From Paralichthys olivaceus (taxonomy: Eukaryota; Chordata; Actinopteri; Pleuronectiformes; Paralichthyidae): DNA of 64,000 bases. Below the pieces are notes generated by a model. The model saw only the letters and a list, made by a program, of their open reading frames with translations. It did no database searches and was not told the origin of the DNA. The position numbers were made by a program, and so were the translations under genes. The stretch's first letter is position 1, and each line of letters starts with the position of its first letter. The stretch lies in NCBI RefSeq assembly GCF_024713975.1, contig NC_091111.1:7377001-7441000 (forward strand), read 5' to 3'. This document shows, piece by piece, positions 22,601 through 34,600 of this stretch.

Positions 22601-24967
22601 ATCTGAGATCCGATCACAGGCCACATTTTAATGCCAGGTGTGAACACACGCACTGTCCACTGACACATTTTGAATAATGTCCTATCTTGCAACCTTAAAG
22701 AAAGTGAAAAGAATGCCTTAAATAAAAAAACAAATGCTGATGCAAACCTAACTTCCTTTATGGAGGTGATTAGAATATTCAACCCTTGACTGATAAAATT
22801 ACATACCAGAGCTGGTGCTACATAAACACAGTGTTAAGTTCAAATTGTGATGGATGTGTCCCATGACCTCAAAGGGTTGTTTTAATAAATGTCATGATGT
22901 GCCCTGATTACTGCATCTTTTTCTTTTCAATACAAGAGTATTGACTTATAATTTCTTCAGAGATGCTGCCAACCTTTTGTGAGACACATTCATGTCTTTC
23001 ATGGTACCTGTGCCTCCTGCTCCCCCACTGAGTAAATCGATGTCCCAGATGTCCTCTACAAAGTTCTTGTCTTTCTTCTTCTTCTTCTTGGAAGGATCAT
23101 CTGGAGGCTTCAGCAGGGACAGCTCCTCTGACCTCCTGATGTCTGGAATGGAGCAAAAACGCAGAAGGTTGAGGGAAGGAAAGTAAGTCTAAATAATCAC
23201 ATAAGCAGAAAGAAGAGAGGGGTGATATAATCAGAAAAGACGGAGAAACTCACTGAGCATTCGACAGATCTCTCCCACCGCCTTGAAGACCACACTGGAG
23301 AAGCTGACAGTCATTTTGATGGTCTTCATGTTAGGAAGCAGCAGCAGCAGGGGTTTGTGCTGGGGTGTGTAGCGCAGGAAAGCATCAGCCTGTGCAGCAA
23401 AATATTTAAAATCATATGAGCCACCCAACCAAAATGAATACTTATCCCCTCTCCTTCCTTATTGCGCAGATTGGAAGATTTTGTAACCTTGGCTGGGCTA
23501 ACGACAACGTCCCCATTCATTGTTTCTAACATCAAGAGGTAATTCCTTAAATGTGCTGAGGTGGTTAATAAAACTGAGCTTGTTATACAACTAGTGGTTC
23601 GAATCCTGGTTTGCCCGGTGTCTCTACATGGAGTTTGCAGTTTGGGGTTTTCTCTGGGTTCTCCAGCTTCCTCCAACAGTCCAACGACAGTTTAATTGGA
23701 GACTCTAAATTGTCGATAGGTGTGAGTGGTTGTTAGTCTCTATATGTTGGCCCTGCAATATGCTGGCAAACTGTCCAGGGCCCACCGCCCAAAGTCTGCT
23801 GGGATTGGCTCCCAAGACCCTCAAAGGATAAGCTGTATAGATAATGGATGGATGATGAAGCTATGATTTTATTTCAGAAGCTTCCACGGGTGGCTGGCTT
23901 CATAAAACCACTGACGCTTCTCCCTGCCTTAAGGAGCTGTGATACAGAGAATTGAATTTTTATGGCTTTGAATAGATATATTAATATACCACTGTGCCAT
24001 ATGCATTCAAATGGATTTTAGAAATCCATTTATTTACAGGGGATATTTGAATTGCTTTTTTGAGATTAAAATACTAAAATGAGATATTACCTGTATTCCA
24101 TACTTGTCCAAGGTCCAGTGGGTCTTGAGCAGCCAGCATTTCCTCTGCTCCCACCATAAGGCATGGTCTGACCAGTCCTGTGGAGCCTCTGCGGACATAG
24201 TAGATCATAATATCATTTTAAAAGATCTTTGAGAGGGTAGAGTTATGATTAAGCATAATTAAAATACAAAAACAACTCACTACTACAGCTACCAAAACAA
24301 TCACTCCCTGTTCCCACTGTTGTGTAGGTGGCTGACCATGATAAATGTGCGGCATTATGAGTCTACATTACGTAATGTCGCTGGGCTGAAATCCGTCCGT
24401 CGATGGCAAGTTAGTCATCTATTATGTCTCATGCTTTCTTAACCACCTTGCTTAGGTTTAGCAGCTCCATGTTTACAGAGCATTGTGACAAGATATCAGA
24501 TCCTGGCTGAACTTTAGCCCCTGAGGCTACACAAGCCAATGCACTGGCTAAACAATGCCACTGCAGTGCAGAGAAATGCAGGACAAATAAGGGTGTGGCA
24601 TGACTAACAGACCTGTTGTGGCAGCAGTCGAGGGATCAAAGCCACAACTGGAAGATTAAAAAGGCTTGATTCCTAATGTGTAGAAGCAAATGTCTCCCTC
24701 CTCTGTAGTTACACGTGCATACACATTTGGTGTCTGTCTCACTGGTATTTAAATGAGATTATACACAATGGAAACACAGTAAGACCCAGAAGGCAGAATC
24801 TTTTTTTAACACTCACTGATTTTCTCCACTAACTTCAACATAAGGCCTCCGATGTGCAAGTCTCCCTTCACCCTCAGCTTAAATTTCATGGACTCATCCC
24901 CGTCTTTTTGATCCACCTGCACAGACAGCTCCCATGAGGTGTCTCCAAACCCCGCTGCTGTCATCAT
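16093..24967 (-). CDS. fermt1: kindlin-1 (fermitin family homolog 1), 15 coding exons
   Basis: FERM-domain adaptor that binds integrin-beta tails with talin at focal adhesions. Exons in transcript order: 24817-24967, 24091-24188, 23254-23389, 23008-23142, 19617-19800, 19417-19519, 19211-19318, 18538-18669, 18309-18358, 18034-18158, 17230-17336, 16861-17085, 16637-16761, 16368-16509, 16093-16266; 1995 nt, 664 aa (human 677). Visible parts are F0 (SWELSVQV...[16 protein letters not shown]), F1 with the lysine loop at residues 147-152, F2 split by a PH domain (about 368-460, [19 protein letters not shown]), and F3 with the integrin-binding Gln598-Trp599 in [10 protein letters not shown], ending [12 protein letters not shown]. 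Phases close only if the second coding exon starts at CCGCAG|AG (24188), giving [15 protein letters not shown]. Kindlin-2 and -3 are alternatives, but synteny and wording favour kindlin-1. Confidence 0.94.
16567..16616. repeat. (TA)n microsatellite
   Basis: About 50 bp of TA dinucleotides in the fermt1 intron just upstream (in transcript order) of the exon at 16368-16509. Self-complementary and likely length-variable. Confidence 0.95.
17695..17988 (+). mobile_element. LINE-like 3' end with TTCTGA tail
   Basis: Phrases common in teleost non-LTR 3' ends are present (cctgcactgtaaggacggca, catttcgttgtacaatg, caatgacgataaagat), closed by a short tandem ttctgattctgattctgag. It lies in a fermt1 intron on the opposite strand to the gene. 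No reverse transcriptase frame remains. The family is not assigned. Confidence 0.55.
21221..21535 (+). mobile_element. tRNA-derived SINE
   Basis: The head has a Pol III A-box-like TAGCTCAGT (21228-21236) and a B-box GGTTCAAGC (21272-21280), the spacing of a tRNA promoter. A body follows (gccagttcacctcctgggca, gaaccccctaattgctccc), then a tail region (taaatacagaggtcaaattt ... ccataaagaggaatcttaat) ending in a TCTTA-like run. The wording matches SINEs abundant in percomorph fish. It lies antisense in a fermt1 intron, and small open frames over it are not genes. Confidence 0.75.
22087..22642. mobile_element. non-autonomous DNA transposon with terminal inverted repeats
   Basis: The left end CACACCTGGTATTACATGTG pairs with the reverse complement of the right end, CACACCTGGCATTAAAATGT; similarity continues inward through a GATCTCA motif on both sides (about 45 bp of imperfect inverted repeat). 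No transposase frame exists in the 556 bp. The interior carries CA and GACA microsatellites at 22448-22491. Target-site duplication could not be fixed, so the superfamily is uncertain. Confidence 0.6.
22448..22491. repeat. compound (CA)n(GACA)n microsatellite
   Basis: A run of CA units passes directly into about five GACA/CAGA units inside the 22087-22642 element. Confidence 0.9.
23580..23856 (+). mobile_element. SINE/LINE-tail repeat ending in ATGG units
   Basis: A B-box-like GGTTCGAATCC at 23596-23606 precedes phrases common in fish genomes (tctctacatggagtttgcag, tttaattggagactctaaat, tgtccagggcccacc, ggataagctgtatagataat) and the tail atggatggatg. This suggests a 5'-truncated tRNA-headed element with a LINE-related 3' end. 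It lies antisense in a fermt1 intron. Confidence 0.6.
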
Positions 24968-26486
24968 AGACCTGTTCTGAAAAGACAAGAGGGGAGACCG
25001 TGCTTCGGTTAAAGACGGGATGCTCCAAGGTTTAGATATCGCATCACAAGGAAAGTTGGGAGGATCCTTTTTAGAAACACGGCGGGGGGAATTCCACTAA
25101 AATATGTTCATTCTTTATTTGGGCGCTTTTGTTTGTAAGATAAGGAAACATCTGGGGTGAAAATAATGAGTCATTGGATTAAGTGTTTCTTAACATCCTG
25201 TGGGAACTTCCAAATGAACTTGGCATGCAGTTAACAAACAGACCTCTCAGTTTTTCTGCTCTAAGTGAAACTGATTTTCAACCTGCAGTATTTCACACTG
25301 CAGCCCCCGAAGTACTTGTCTCAGCCCGTACATTTATGAATAAGATATCAGTGAACACACAGATTTACTGGCTGGTGCCTGAAGGAAAAGCAGATGAGAC
25401 TCCAGAGGACACAGAATAGACACAACTCAGCTCTGCACTTAAAAGACACATATGTGATGGATGTTTGTTGGGGTTTAATAATGCGAAAGAGAGACATGGA
25501 TGAAATCTATCAGGCAGGTAAGAAAGCAGAGACGAGTGGAGGAGGAGCAGGGAGGGTAGAGCTGTGGAATGTGTAACGAGCAGGGACATGAATCTGGTGC
25601 AGGGGAGACCATTCAAAATAATAATCTTAACATGCTGCACCATTCTCTCTCCATTTCACACCTGAACACTGAAAATCAGGTGAACAAAGAGATGCAAAGT
25701 CATAAGATCACAATCGTATAGACTGGGGCTATTAACAGATATACCTGTATTATTTATTGGGTAGCCTGTTGTATGTGTACACTGTGTAAAACTATGTTGC
25801 TGGAGGGCTAGGTTTTGGGAACATACTCTACTTTTCTTTGTGCTGCTCCCTCCCTTTGCAGCTGTAGGGCACAGGGTATGTTTAAAATTATGAGCTTGCA
25901 CGTCTGCTGAGGGAATACTTGTTGAGATGTGTTGGAAGTGGGATGAGCTGACGCTTAAAATATTAAACTACATCGTTTAAAGGTAATGAAACCTGCAACG
26001 ACGCATTTGGGGCTCATGAAAAAAGTAAAAACAAAACAGAAAACTCAAATACAAAATCTCCAAATGACATACAAGCATTTGAATGTCTCATTTCCACAAT
26101 GAAAGACTTACACTGTGACAAGTGGAGGATTCCAGTGCTGTAAAAAGACAACAACGCTTCTTTGCAACACACACAAAACAGTGCTTAAAAGCATTATGCA
26201 TTTTTTTTAATTGTTAAAATCATTCACACTGATGCAAATGGTCTGAAATAAAGAAACTGAAACAAACAACTATCAAGTATCAGGGTTTGCTGCTCAGCCA
26301 CCAAACACAATACTATGTATAATAACATGATATACAAATAAAACATTGAGCTGTACGTGTATTACACATCACACTTTAAGTATGGATCACACAATCTTTT
26401 CCATCAGGCACATGAGGGTCCCCCTTGATTCAAACCCACATGTATAATAACTCATAAGCTTAATCAAAGTGTAAAACACTTCTTAC

Positions 26487-26640
26487 CTTGATCTCAACTT
26501 TTCTGCCGGTCAGCTTTTTGTCTTGAGGAGTGAGGTGACCCAGAAATGACGCTTCCTCCTGGAGGGACACACCGGGCGCGCCCCGTTGGTTCACACAGGT
26601 AAAGCCGGAGAGAAGCGTCTGTCTGCGGAGGAGGAGGAGG
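26487..26640 (-). promoter_or_regulatory. fermt1: probable fermt1 5' non-coding exon and promoter
   Basis: On the minus strand a donor (GTAAGA after ATCAAG, plus-strand tcttac at 26481-26486) closes an exon in a GC-rich block with gggcgcgcccc near 26575-26585. It lies about 1.5 kb upstream of the acceptor (CTTTTCAG) at 24977-24984 that precedes the fermt1 start exon. No start codon in a useful frame was seen, so I read it as 5' UTR. The start site is not resolved. Confidence 0.4.
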
Positions 26641-26649
26641 GAGGTGGGA

Positions 26650-28300
26650 ACAGGAAGTGAAGGAGGTGGAGGTGAGTGTGCTCAGTGGCCACGCATCATT
26701 ACACAAGTTGCTCTAATGGCACCAAGCGCGTTCACGCTACGTAATCGTTAATTGTTCACGTATGAGAACTAGCTAAATGACGTCATACAGATTATGTCCG
26801 TAGCTAGTAGCCAGGATTAGCTAGCACAACAGTTAGCTCACTTTTCCTCAGTCCTTATTCTTCTTATCGTCCTTTATTTATTAATGTAGTAACATGACAA
26901 CATGACGGCACTGAGCTAATACACTGTACTTTAGAAAACATTTGTGCTTAATATAGTTTAAAAATATTAGTTTTTCCTGTGGACTTAGTGTAACAAACAT
27001 TTGTTTTGGAGTTAGCAAGAATGCAATGTTATCCCTTGGCAGATAATAGATACAAAATTTAAAAAATGTAATTAAATCAACAAAGAATACATTCAAACCT
27101 TAGGGTTTACCTTTACATCTCGTGACCACCTGATATTATTTATTTATTATATTATTCATAAATAATGTGAGACCAATACAGTACTGTTTGTTCTGTCTTT
27201 ATCAACAATCGGCAATAGAAGAGGAGGATACAGCTGTTATTTTAGTCTGACCCATCTGGGGAAACAAGTTGGTAATAAGTTGTATTAAATAGGTTTGTAT
27301 TTAATACGTTTTTACTTATGTACAAACAGTTTTTCTATACTTGCTCGTGCAATCATCCTGTGCCACTTTACTTTATAACATTTCTATATAAACCACTACA
27401 GTGAAAGGTGTATAATGTCCATGCTCTGCATTTTTTATTTCATTTTGGGATTTTTATTCTCTTGTCTCATTCTGACCTGCCTGCTGCTGTAAAAACGGAA
27501 TTTCCCTGATGTGTGGATCAACAAAGTTTTTATCTTATCTCAAATACGTTTAGGTATGTTTTTAAACTAATGTTCATTTAGTCTGTTTTTGTTTTCATTC
27601 TTTCTCTATGATTAGAATGAAACAATCATATCATGGGTGTTTCTTCAGTTCATGTGGATTCAGGAGACAGATCCACCACATGATGAATATTTACCTCAGA
27701 TGAATCAGCTCACACCTTCCTTAATTCCCACATCCCACCCAATGAGTAATTCAAGATGATTCACCGGAATGTGGCTTTTGCCCATTATAAGCTTATGAAA
27801 CTACAATACACCTCAGTAAAACGGATGGGTGGCATGTCTTCTGTTTGGACAGATGGTGGTCTTCTGATATCCAGCCAATCACACTGACTTGAAGCCAATT
27901 TTTGTAGCTTTTAATATGTAGGTGTGCTTTTCAGTTTGTGCATGAGGTCAGCCTATGTGTGAAGCCTGCCACCCCCTGGTTTCTATTGGTAAGGTCATAT
28001 TGTATATTTTTGCCCTGCTGGTACTGGAAAATGGGTACTTCGACTAGATAGGGACATCAAGTTTCAAATGGAAAAAGAGAGATTGTGTTAGTAGGGGGCA
28101 ATTGGGCAGCTTAAGCAAAGCTTTGTTGAGTTATATAAGATAAATGTCAATTTTTGACAAATGACAATATCTAACTTGTAAAAGAAAGAAAGAAATTCCT
28201 CCACAATCAGCACAGTCAGTCGAGTTTGCTGGAAATGCAATGTTTCACTCATAGACTTTGACCAGAGATCTGATGACTGAAGTAGAATGGCTCTCAGGAG
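26650..28300. other. intergenic, fermt1 side
   Basis: AT-rich sequence upstream of fermt1 with no coding exon seen. It contains the second TCTTA-tailed repeat copy, listed separately. Confidence 0.5.
27345..27541 (+). repeat. LINE-like 3' end with TCTTA tail (copy 2)
   Basis: It shares gaaaggtgtata and the closing tttttatcttatct with the copy at 1-232 and has the more intact end (taaaaacggaatttccctga, tgtggatcaacaaagttttt). Same orientation as copy 1. Confidence 0.55.
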
Positions 28301-28306
28301 AGTGAG

Positions 28307-28644
28307 TACCTCCGCTGAGGCCCGAGAGTCACCTTTGGAAACCACTTTACAATCTGCTAGAATTCGATTTTTATGTGGCTCCACATTAAATTTCACACAA
28401 TCATAGCTATCACATAAGTGTTTCTTATTTTTATGATTCCCCTTGGAATTATGTGAAATTGTCAATGATAAAGAAAGTGATTAAAAAAATCCTACATCTG
28501 CCTTAATCTGTCCCTTTTTCCACATCCAAGCCAAACATTTTGGGGTTCTGTCTTGGCTCATCCGTCCACCAAGTTAATCAGGCTGCTACACAAGCACACA
28601 AACAAATGGATAGGGTTGAAAGCATAACCTCTTTGGTGGAGGTA
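28307..28644. mobile_element. short DNA element with inverted ends
   Basis: The left end TACCTCCGCTGAGGC pairs with the reverse complement of the right end, TACCTCCACCAAAGAGG. The right-hand phrase (gggttgaaagcataacctct then ttggtggaggtaat) is a familiar end of short dispersed teleost repeats. No coding capacity. Confidence 0.45.
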
Positions 28645-31600
28645 ATGACATAAATGACTGCCATGGACATGATTCATTCTCCAATGCACGTGTCAAGTGT
28701 AAATTAGGAAATGCTCAATTTAATATTGAAATAAGCATAAGCAAACAGATTAAAACAGAATATTTGTAATCCAATATGTAAATGTAAATGTAATACACAT
28801 TGTGTTGAGGCTGTCACCTTTTAGTCAAACAGTCACAAACAGAGCTCAGATGCTGCCACATAGTGGCGCCATCAGACCATGTCAGAGTTGTACGCGCAGG
28901 TGAGTGAAGAGACTTTATGAACCAGCTTGGAGAGATGCATTCCAATCTGTACTAACAATAAGAATATTTATCATCCCCTTCATCTCATAATAATATTTTA
29001 CCACTGGAAGACAGCAGTGTATTCTAGGATCCTCCCAGTTGGTTTTTGGGTTTTGTATTTATAGATTAAAATGTCTCAATCATATTGTACAACTCATATC
29101 ATGATATAAAAAAGCAATTTAGGTGAGCATATTTATACAAAGGGAATATTTTTGAGTAACTCTGTTCATGTACTAACAATAACTGACTGACTGTCATACT
29201 TGTGATTTCTACCAGTGATTTCTTATTCTAGTAAAAGCACTGCATGCCATCTTAGAAGACGTCAGAAGTGTTGTCTCCTCTTTTGATGGACTTATTTAAG
29301 TGATGAACTCGACTTTTATTTGTTCTATCCAGGGAGAAAATCTGTCACAGTCGGCTGAGGGAGGACCGCCCTAGAATTGGTGAGTATTCAAGGACATTTC
29401 AGCGTGGTGGGTCTTTGCCAACACAAGGACCTAAACCTTGACTCTCCAGTTAAAGGACAGTTTCTTCAAACATTTAACCAGTTTTTTTTACCACACCTAT
29501 AACTGATCAAGTGCGGCAAACACTGCCGTGAGTCTTTCTAAACTCCCTGTTCCAGCTGAGAGTTTAGTGCTGGCACACAAGGTCGCCTTGAGTCCTTGTG
29601 TAGGAGAGGCAATGTAAGTTCCATGACAAAAACAAACAAATAAACCCTGAGCCTCATAAACTGTGTCACTGGTGGATAGACACATGGAAAATAACATCAT
29701 CTGGAGCTGTCAGGCCTGGATGGAGTACAGACAAAGTAACACCACGTCCATGTCATCATGACACCTGTGGTTCTAATGGCAACATAGTACACACCGTCCA
29801 AGCTAAAGCAAATGACAAATATCAGCTCTACTGCAGTGCCAGGGAGAATGATAAAATGCAGCTTTTAGAGTGATGAGGAGAGAGAAAAGGAAAAATTTTG
29901 GACTGTGGTTTTAGACACAATAAATTACATCTACTGCCTGAAGCTGGTCTGAACCTACTTGGAAGCGGGTGGGAAACAACATCTGTAGAAGCCTTTGCCG
30001 GCTTTCTGTATTTATGGAAAGAGAAACCTCCTGGTGACCTGGGAACACGCTTACCCAATTAGCAGCCTTGCCGACGGATCAAATGGAAGTGAAAACATTC
30101 ACTGCCGTGACGGAGACGCATCACAATGCCCCATTCATGCTGCCGAGCCCCATGCTTTTGGGGTGAGATGGAGCGAGGGGGGGTTGTTCGTCTTAGGATG
30201 TGTGTGAGGAGGTTGGATAGATGAGAGGAGAGTAATGAATGCAACAAGAACCCTAACTTACCTCACCGCCGTCTTTGACGCGTCAATGAAGACCTCATAC
30301 ACGGTTCAGAGGTAAACAGTGTTCAAAGGTGTTGTTTTCATAAGGTTACCAACCGCCGCTCACCTTGGTGTTCCGCATCCCCTTCACCTCAGCCCCTATA
30401 TCCCAACACAACCACGGCTGTTATCCTGTGGGACCGGGGCTGAGGGGGTCAGGAGGCATGAGAAACGGCACTGGCAGAGAGTCTCTTGACAGCCCAGGGC
30501 TCTGGGGAATAAACTCTACGCTGCCCCATGGCCTACGAAGTGTTACAGCTCAGATTCTTTTTCTGTCTCCTCGAGGCTGTCAAAAGCACGTCTTTATTCT
30601 GTTTCTTCCTTTCCTTTATCAACGTGATTCATGCATAAGCCACTGACCTCAGTAGCTGTCATGAAATTCCATACCAGAAAAGTCAAGAAAGGACAACTAG
30701 CACCTGGCAGGTTATTTGTTTTACAAATGTCAGTATAATATAAAATTCTGTCATGATGAGAATCAAGCAGACCCAGGTGTGATGGTCAAGACAGGATCTA
30801 TGTCTTGGAGCTGTGTGGTTGACTAAATATAGAGTCTTTGTTGATAAAATTATCTCTATTTACCCTCCTCAGATAGACTGTGTAACCATTGCACTGCAGT
30901 GGAAGCTCAGTACAAAGGCTCTTTTATTTCTAAAATTAATTGTTTATTTATATGGGTGGAGCCATAGGAGCTTCAGTGGCATCTTACGTCGTTGCTTGTT
31001 GATGTTTCCATCGAAAGCTTATAAAAATGTTACCAAGCCGCAGCCAATGCTATAAAAATTCAAAACATAAAAAAAGAAAAGGTTTTTAATAAGTGCAAAA
31101 GAAGTAAAAACTTGCAAAAAGTCCATGAATTTTCAATTACATTTTGAACTTTCCATACAACACTGCCAACACTGATATCCCTTTTTTTCTGTTCACCTCT
31201 CCTTGCGTGGAAACATCTGATAGAAATAAAACTTTTCATGGTGTCAGGTCAGATAGCCATAAATACAGGTTGTCAGCACAGTGTGACCCTCACATGGAGA
31301 GGAGAGTCTGCTCTGAGCTGTGGTTTGGAACAGGATATCACATGTTTGAATATTGCACTTCTTTCTGAAAAGTGGCTACTGTAAAACAACTTCCATCACA
31401 GAGTATCGCTTTACCTGTCACCGGCAGTATTTCATCCCTTTGCTGCCCAGATGCATAAAAGATATAGAGGAACGCAGCACATATGGATAGTTTGAAATCG
31501 TTCACCTCAGGAATACTGTGCTTGTCCAAAATTGAAAGGAAGAAAGAAAGAAAGACAGATAAGTGGGTTTTCTTCAGATATTAAGCTGGAGGAGTTCACT

Positions 31601-34600
31601 GTTCTTTTTGTTGGCAGAATTTATGATGAAATGCCCCCGCTCACATCCAACTCTGTCTATCCTTCTTTGTCAGTTTCCGCAGGTGCGCATGAAAGTTTTT
31701 GAGCAGCTGACATTTTTCTTCCTGTGTGACTATCAAATGTGTTGAATAAAGCCATATGCAATGCTTTGACTTTTATTCGATTTGTCAGTGCACACAGAGT
31801 GGGAACACTGCCCATATTCTCTCAAAGATAAAATAACACCTTTTCTTGCATGCAGAGGATGTCGGGCGATTTGGCCACATGTGCACGGAGGCGTTCAGAT
31901 TCCAACCCGCCACGTCCTGTGCCGCAGAGCGACATGGAAGAAACAACCCTTGACACTGGCTTTGAAGTTGCAGTGACTGATTTCACAGGTACAGCTTAAG
32001 AGGAAGCAGGGCGTTGTGTTCCTTTCCTCCCCACATCAATTTGCCAACTGTTTGTGAATAGGTGCCATTTTGAAACATGCAAATGTGGGTAGCCTCTGCC
32101 TGTATCAGCTGATGCAGGTCAGTGTTGTTTTTGGCCGGGCTTTAAAGGCCTTAGGGGAGAAAGACGTACTGAGAGTTAGAAAAGGTTGCATAAACTCTAG
32201 CGGGATTACTTTACCAACACTTTCCATGGCTGAGATCCTGTGAATGGATCCATTGTGGGGTGGGTCTCTGCTCGCGGAAAGCGTACCCTGTCAGGATCCA
32301 GTTCATTAGCACCTAGTTTACTGTTTGAAGTTTGTTATTTATCCGGTATCTAAAGGGGAACCCCATTCAGACACATGTAAATGTGTGTGTGTCTGTGTAT
32401 TCATGCGCAGGCATGTAACGTTCAAACGTAAAGCACTCAGCATCTGCTGGGGGTTTCCAGAGCAAATTGCTGAAGAGCAAATAAAACTTCCCATGGTGCA
32501 ATAAAATGTATGGAGATCAAACATGTACGGAGACACTGCTGCGAAAAAAATAATTATGGATGGATAGATAGATTTAAGTACATACAGGACACACCATTAA
32601 AAACATACAATAGAGCAACATGCGATACAAAAGTGTGTGTGTGAGTATGTATGTATGTATATATATATATATATATATATATACTGTATATACATACATA
32701 CATACATATATATGATAGACATTGATTAAAATAAAATTATCACGAGCATAGGAAGTTAGAAATGTAGAAGTACACATTAGTAATTTTCAGAAGGCAGTCT
32801 TCCTGAAAAATTAACAATGAGGTTACATAATTTTAGCACTTGAATATGAAATTGAATGGATACTAATAAACCGTGCTTGAAGCACTTTACTTGTGGAATA
32901 ACACTGAGGCAGCAGAGTCTGTCCTCCTCTGAGTTATTCCACTGTATTTTAAACTATCATGTGAGTGTGCCTGTGTGTTTTATCTTCTCTTTTCTTTTGT
33001 GATCTGTTTGTTCTTTGGAAGGCATCCTTGTGCCTCTGGTCGGACAAAAGTGCCGCGTTGAGCAAAACCTCCACTCCACTTTTATGGTCTGTGTGGGCCG
33101 TCCTATTTGTACATGCTTAGAGCAAATTAGACCAGCAGCTGCGCACGGCCGTCCCATTCCATGTTGGCTTTTCATGATAAAAATATGCTTCGGTAAACCT
33201 CGCAGCTTGGATCCAGAAATATGCGGTTCGTTGCTTCTGGCACTGACACCTCTCCATATTTACAATCAGTGCTTCCCTTCACTGACGAAAAAGAGAAAGA
33301 CTCAAGGGGACAGAGAGAGAGAGAGAGAGAGAAAGAATTGAGTGGTGGGAGTAAATAAGGAGGGTGGAAATAGGAGGGGGGGTCAGAGGGACCACCTATG
33401 CAGATATTTTCCACATGTTAGAGGGAAAACAAACTGTAGTAAGATGAGCATTAGGAGCGGGAAGAGAGGAGGCTGCACCTGTTGTGGGGTGATGATCTGG
33501 CCACGGTTGACATCAGTCCTCGTAACATGTCATGCTGCTTGAGTCATTAACCAACTACAAGCCAAAAAACTTCTTTGAATGAATTTCATAATATGTCCTC
33601 ACTTCACATTGTTGTAATATTAAAATGTGAAGACTAAAAGTTTACAGTAGTTTGAATGTTAAGTGAATAAAACATGGATATTCTTTCAAAGCTAATTACT
33701 TAATGAGAATAACGATATGTCCAAATGGATTTTAAAGAAAAAAGTATTTCAAGAAACATGTAAAACCTAAATACGGAGCAGGGTTTCTGCTTGGTGCTAA
33801 AAAATCTTAAATTTATTAATCTCTTGTCAGTCTTAAAAATTGTTAAATGTGTTAAAGTATTACATACTAGGTCTTAAAGTCGTTTTGGTAGGTCTTAATT
33901 CAATGTATGTTTATTTAACCCTACGGTCATGCATAGCTTATATTGTCTCTATGAGTTGCAGTTATTTCTCAACAATCCAAATATTAGCACGCTATAATAA
34001 AACTACAAACAAGACCAAGGTCAAACTGATAACTGATAACCTTAAATTATAACAGTATACTCCACTTTGTGGTAGAAAAAAATTGATTCCTACTGTCTCT
34101 GCCTGTAGTTCACAATATAAAGTAGAGTGTCGAGGGTTATTCTGTACTTGGCTACTCCACCACTAGGGAATTGTAAGTAATTCTGAGACTCCCGGGATTC
34201 TGTCTTCTCTGACATAGGTTTTAAATTTCTTTCTTGAAAAATCTTACATTTAACTTGTTGAAACCTGAAGAAACCCTGCAAAGTGCAAGTTTACTTTTGT
34301 TATTATATTCATTAAATTATGAAGTTAAAAAAGAAACAGCTCAACTATAGAGGCTTTTAAATCTTTCTTCCCTACATCTTAAACTAAAATAAAACCTCTC
34401 ATGAGATCATGTGTTTGTACCTGGACCAGACACATTCTGAAATGAGTTGTGCTTTACTTTTAAATATTTAAATCAATATTACACACCTGCCTGATTTCCA
34501 CTCATCAGTCAAGTCTCCCTTTATGTCTCGGGACAGTTGGGAAAGGTGGTCGGTAAATATAATTTATGACACTGTGACAGGAATAAGGTATAGTCCCCAT

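Larger units (their letters stand above)
19801..23007 (-). other. fermt1: large fermt1 intron rich in repeats
   Basis: This 3.2-kb intron is the longest inside the coding part of the gene and holds the SINE at 21221-21535 and the inverted-repeat element at 22087-22642. Sequences near 19998 (cactcagtgaagcg) and 22047 (cactcagtagag) share a ctctg[ct]caaggcc motif and may be ends of another old repeat. Confidence 0.6.

Noticed and set aside
28879..29379. calling the spliced micro-ORF a gene feature
   Set aside because: Only 20 codons and no conservation evidence available, so it is kept as a finding and not listed as a CDS.
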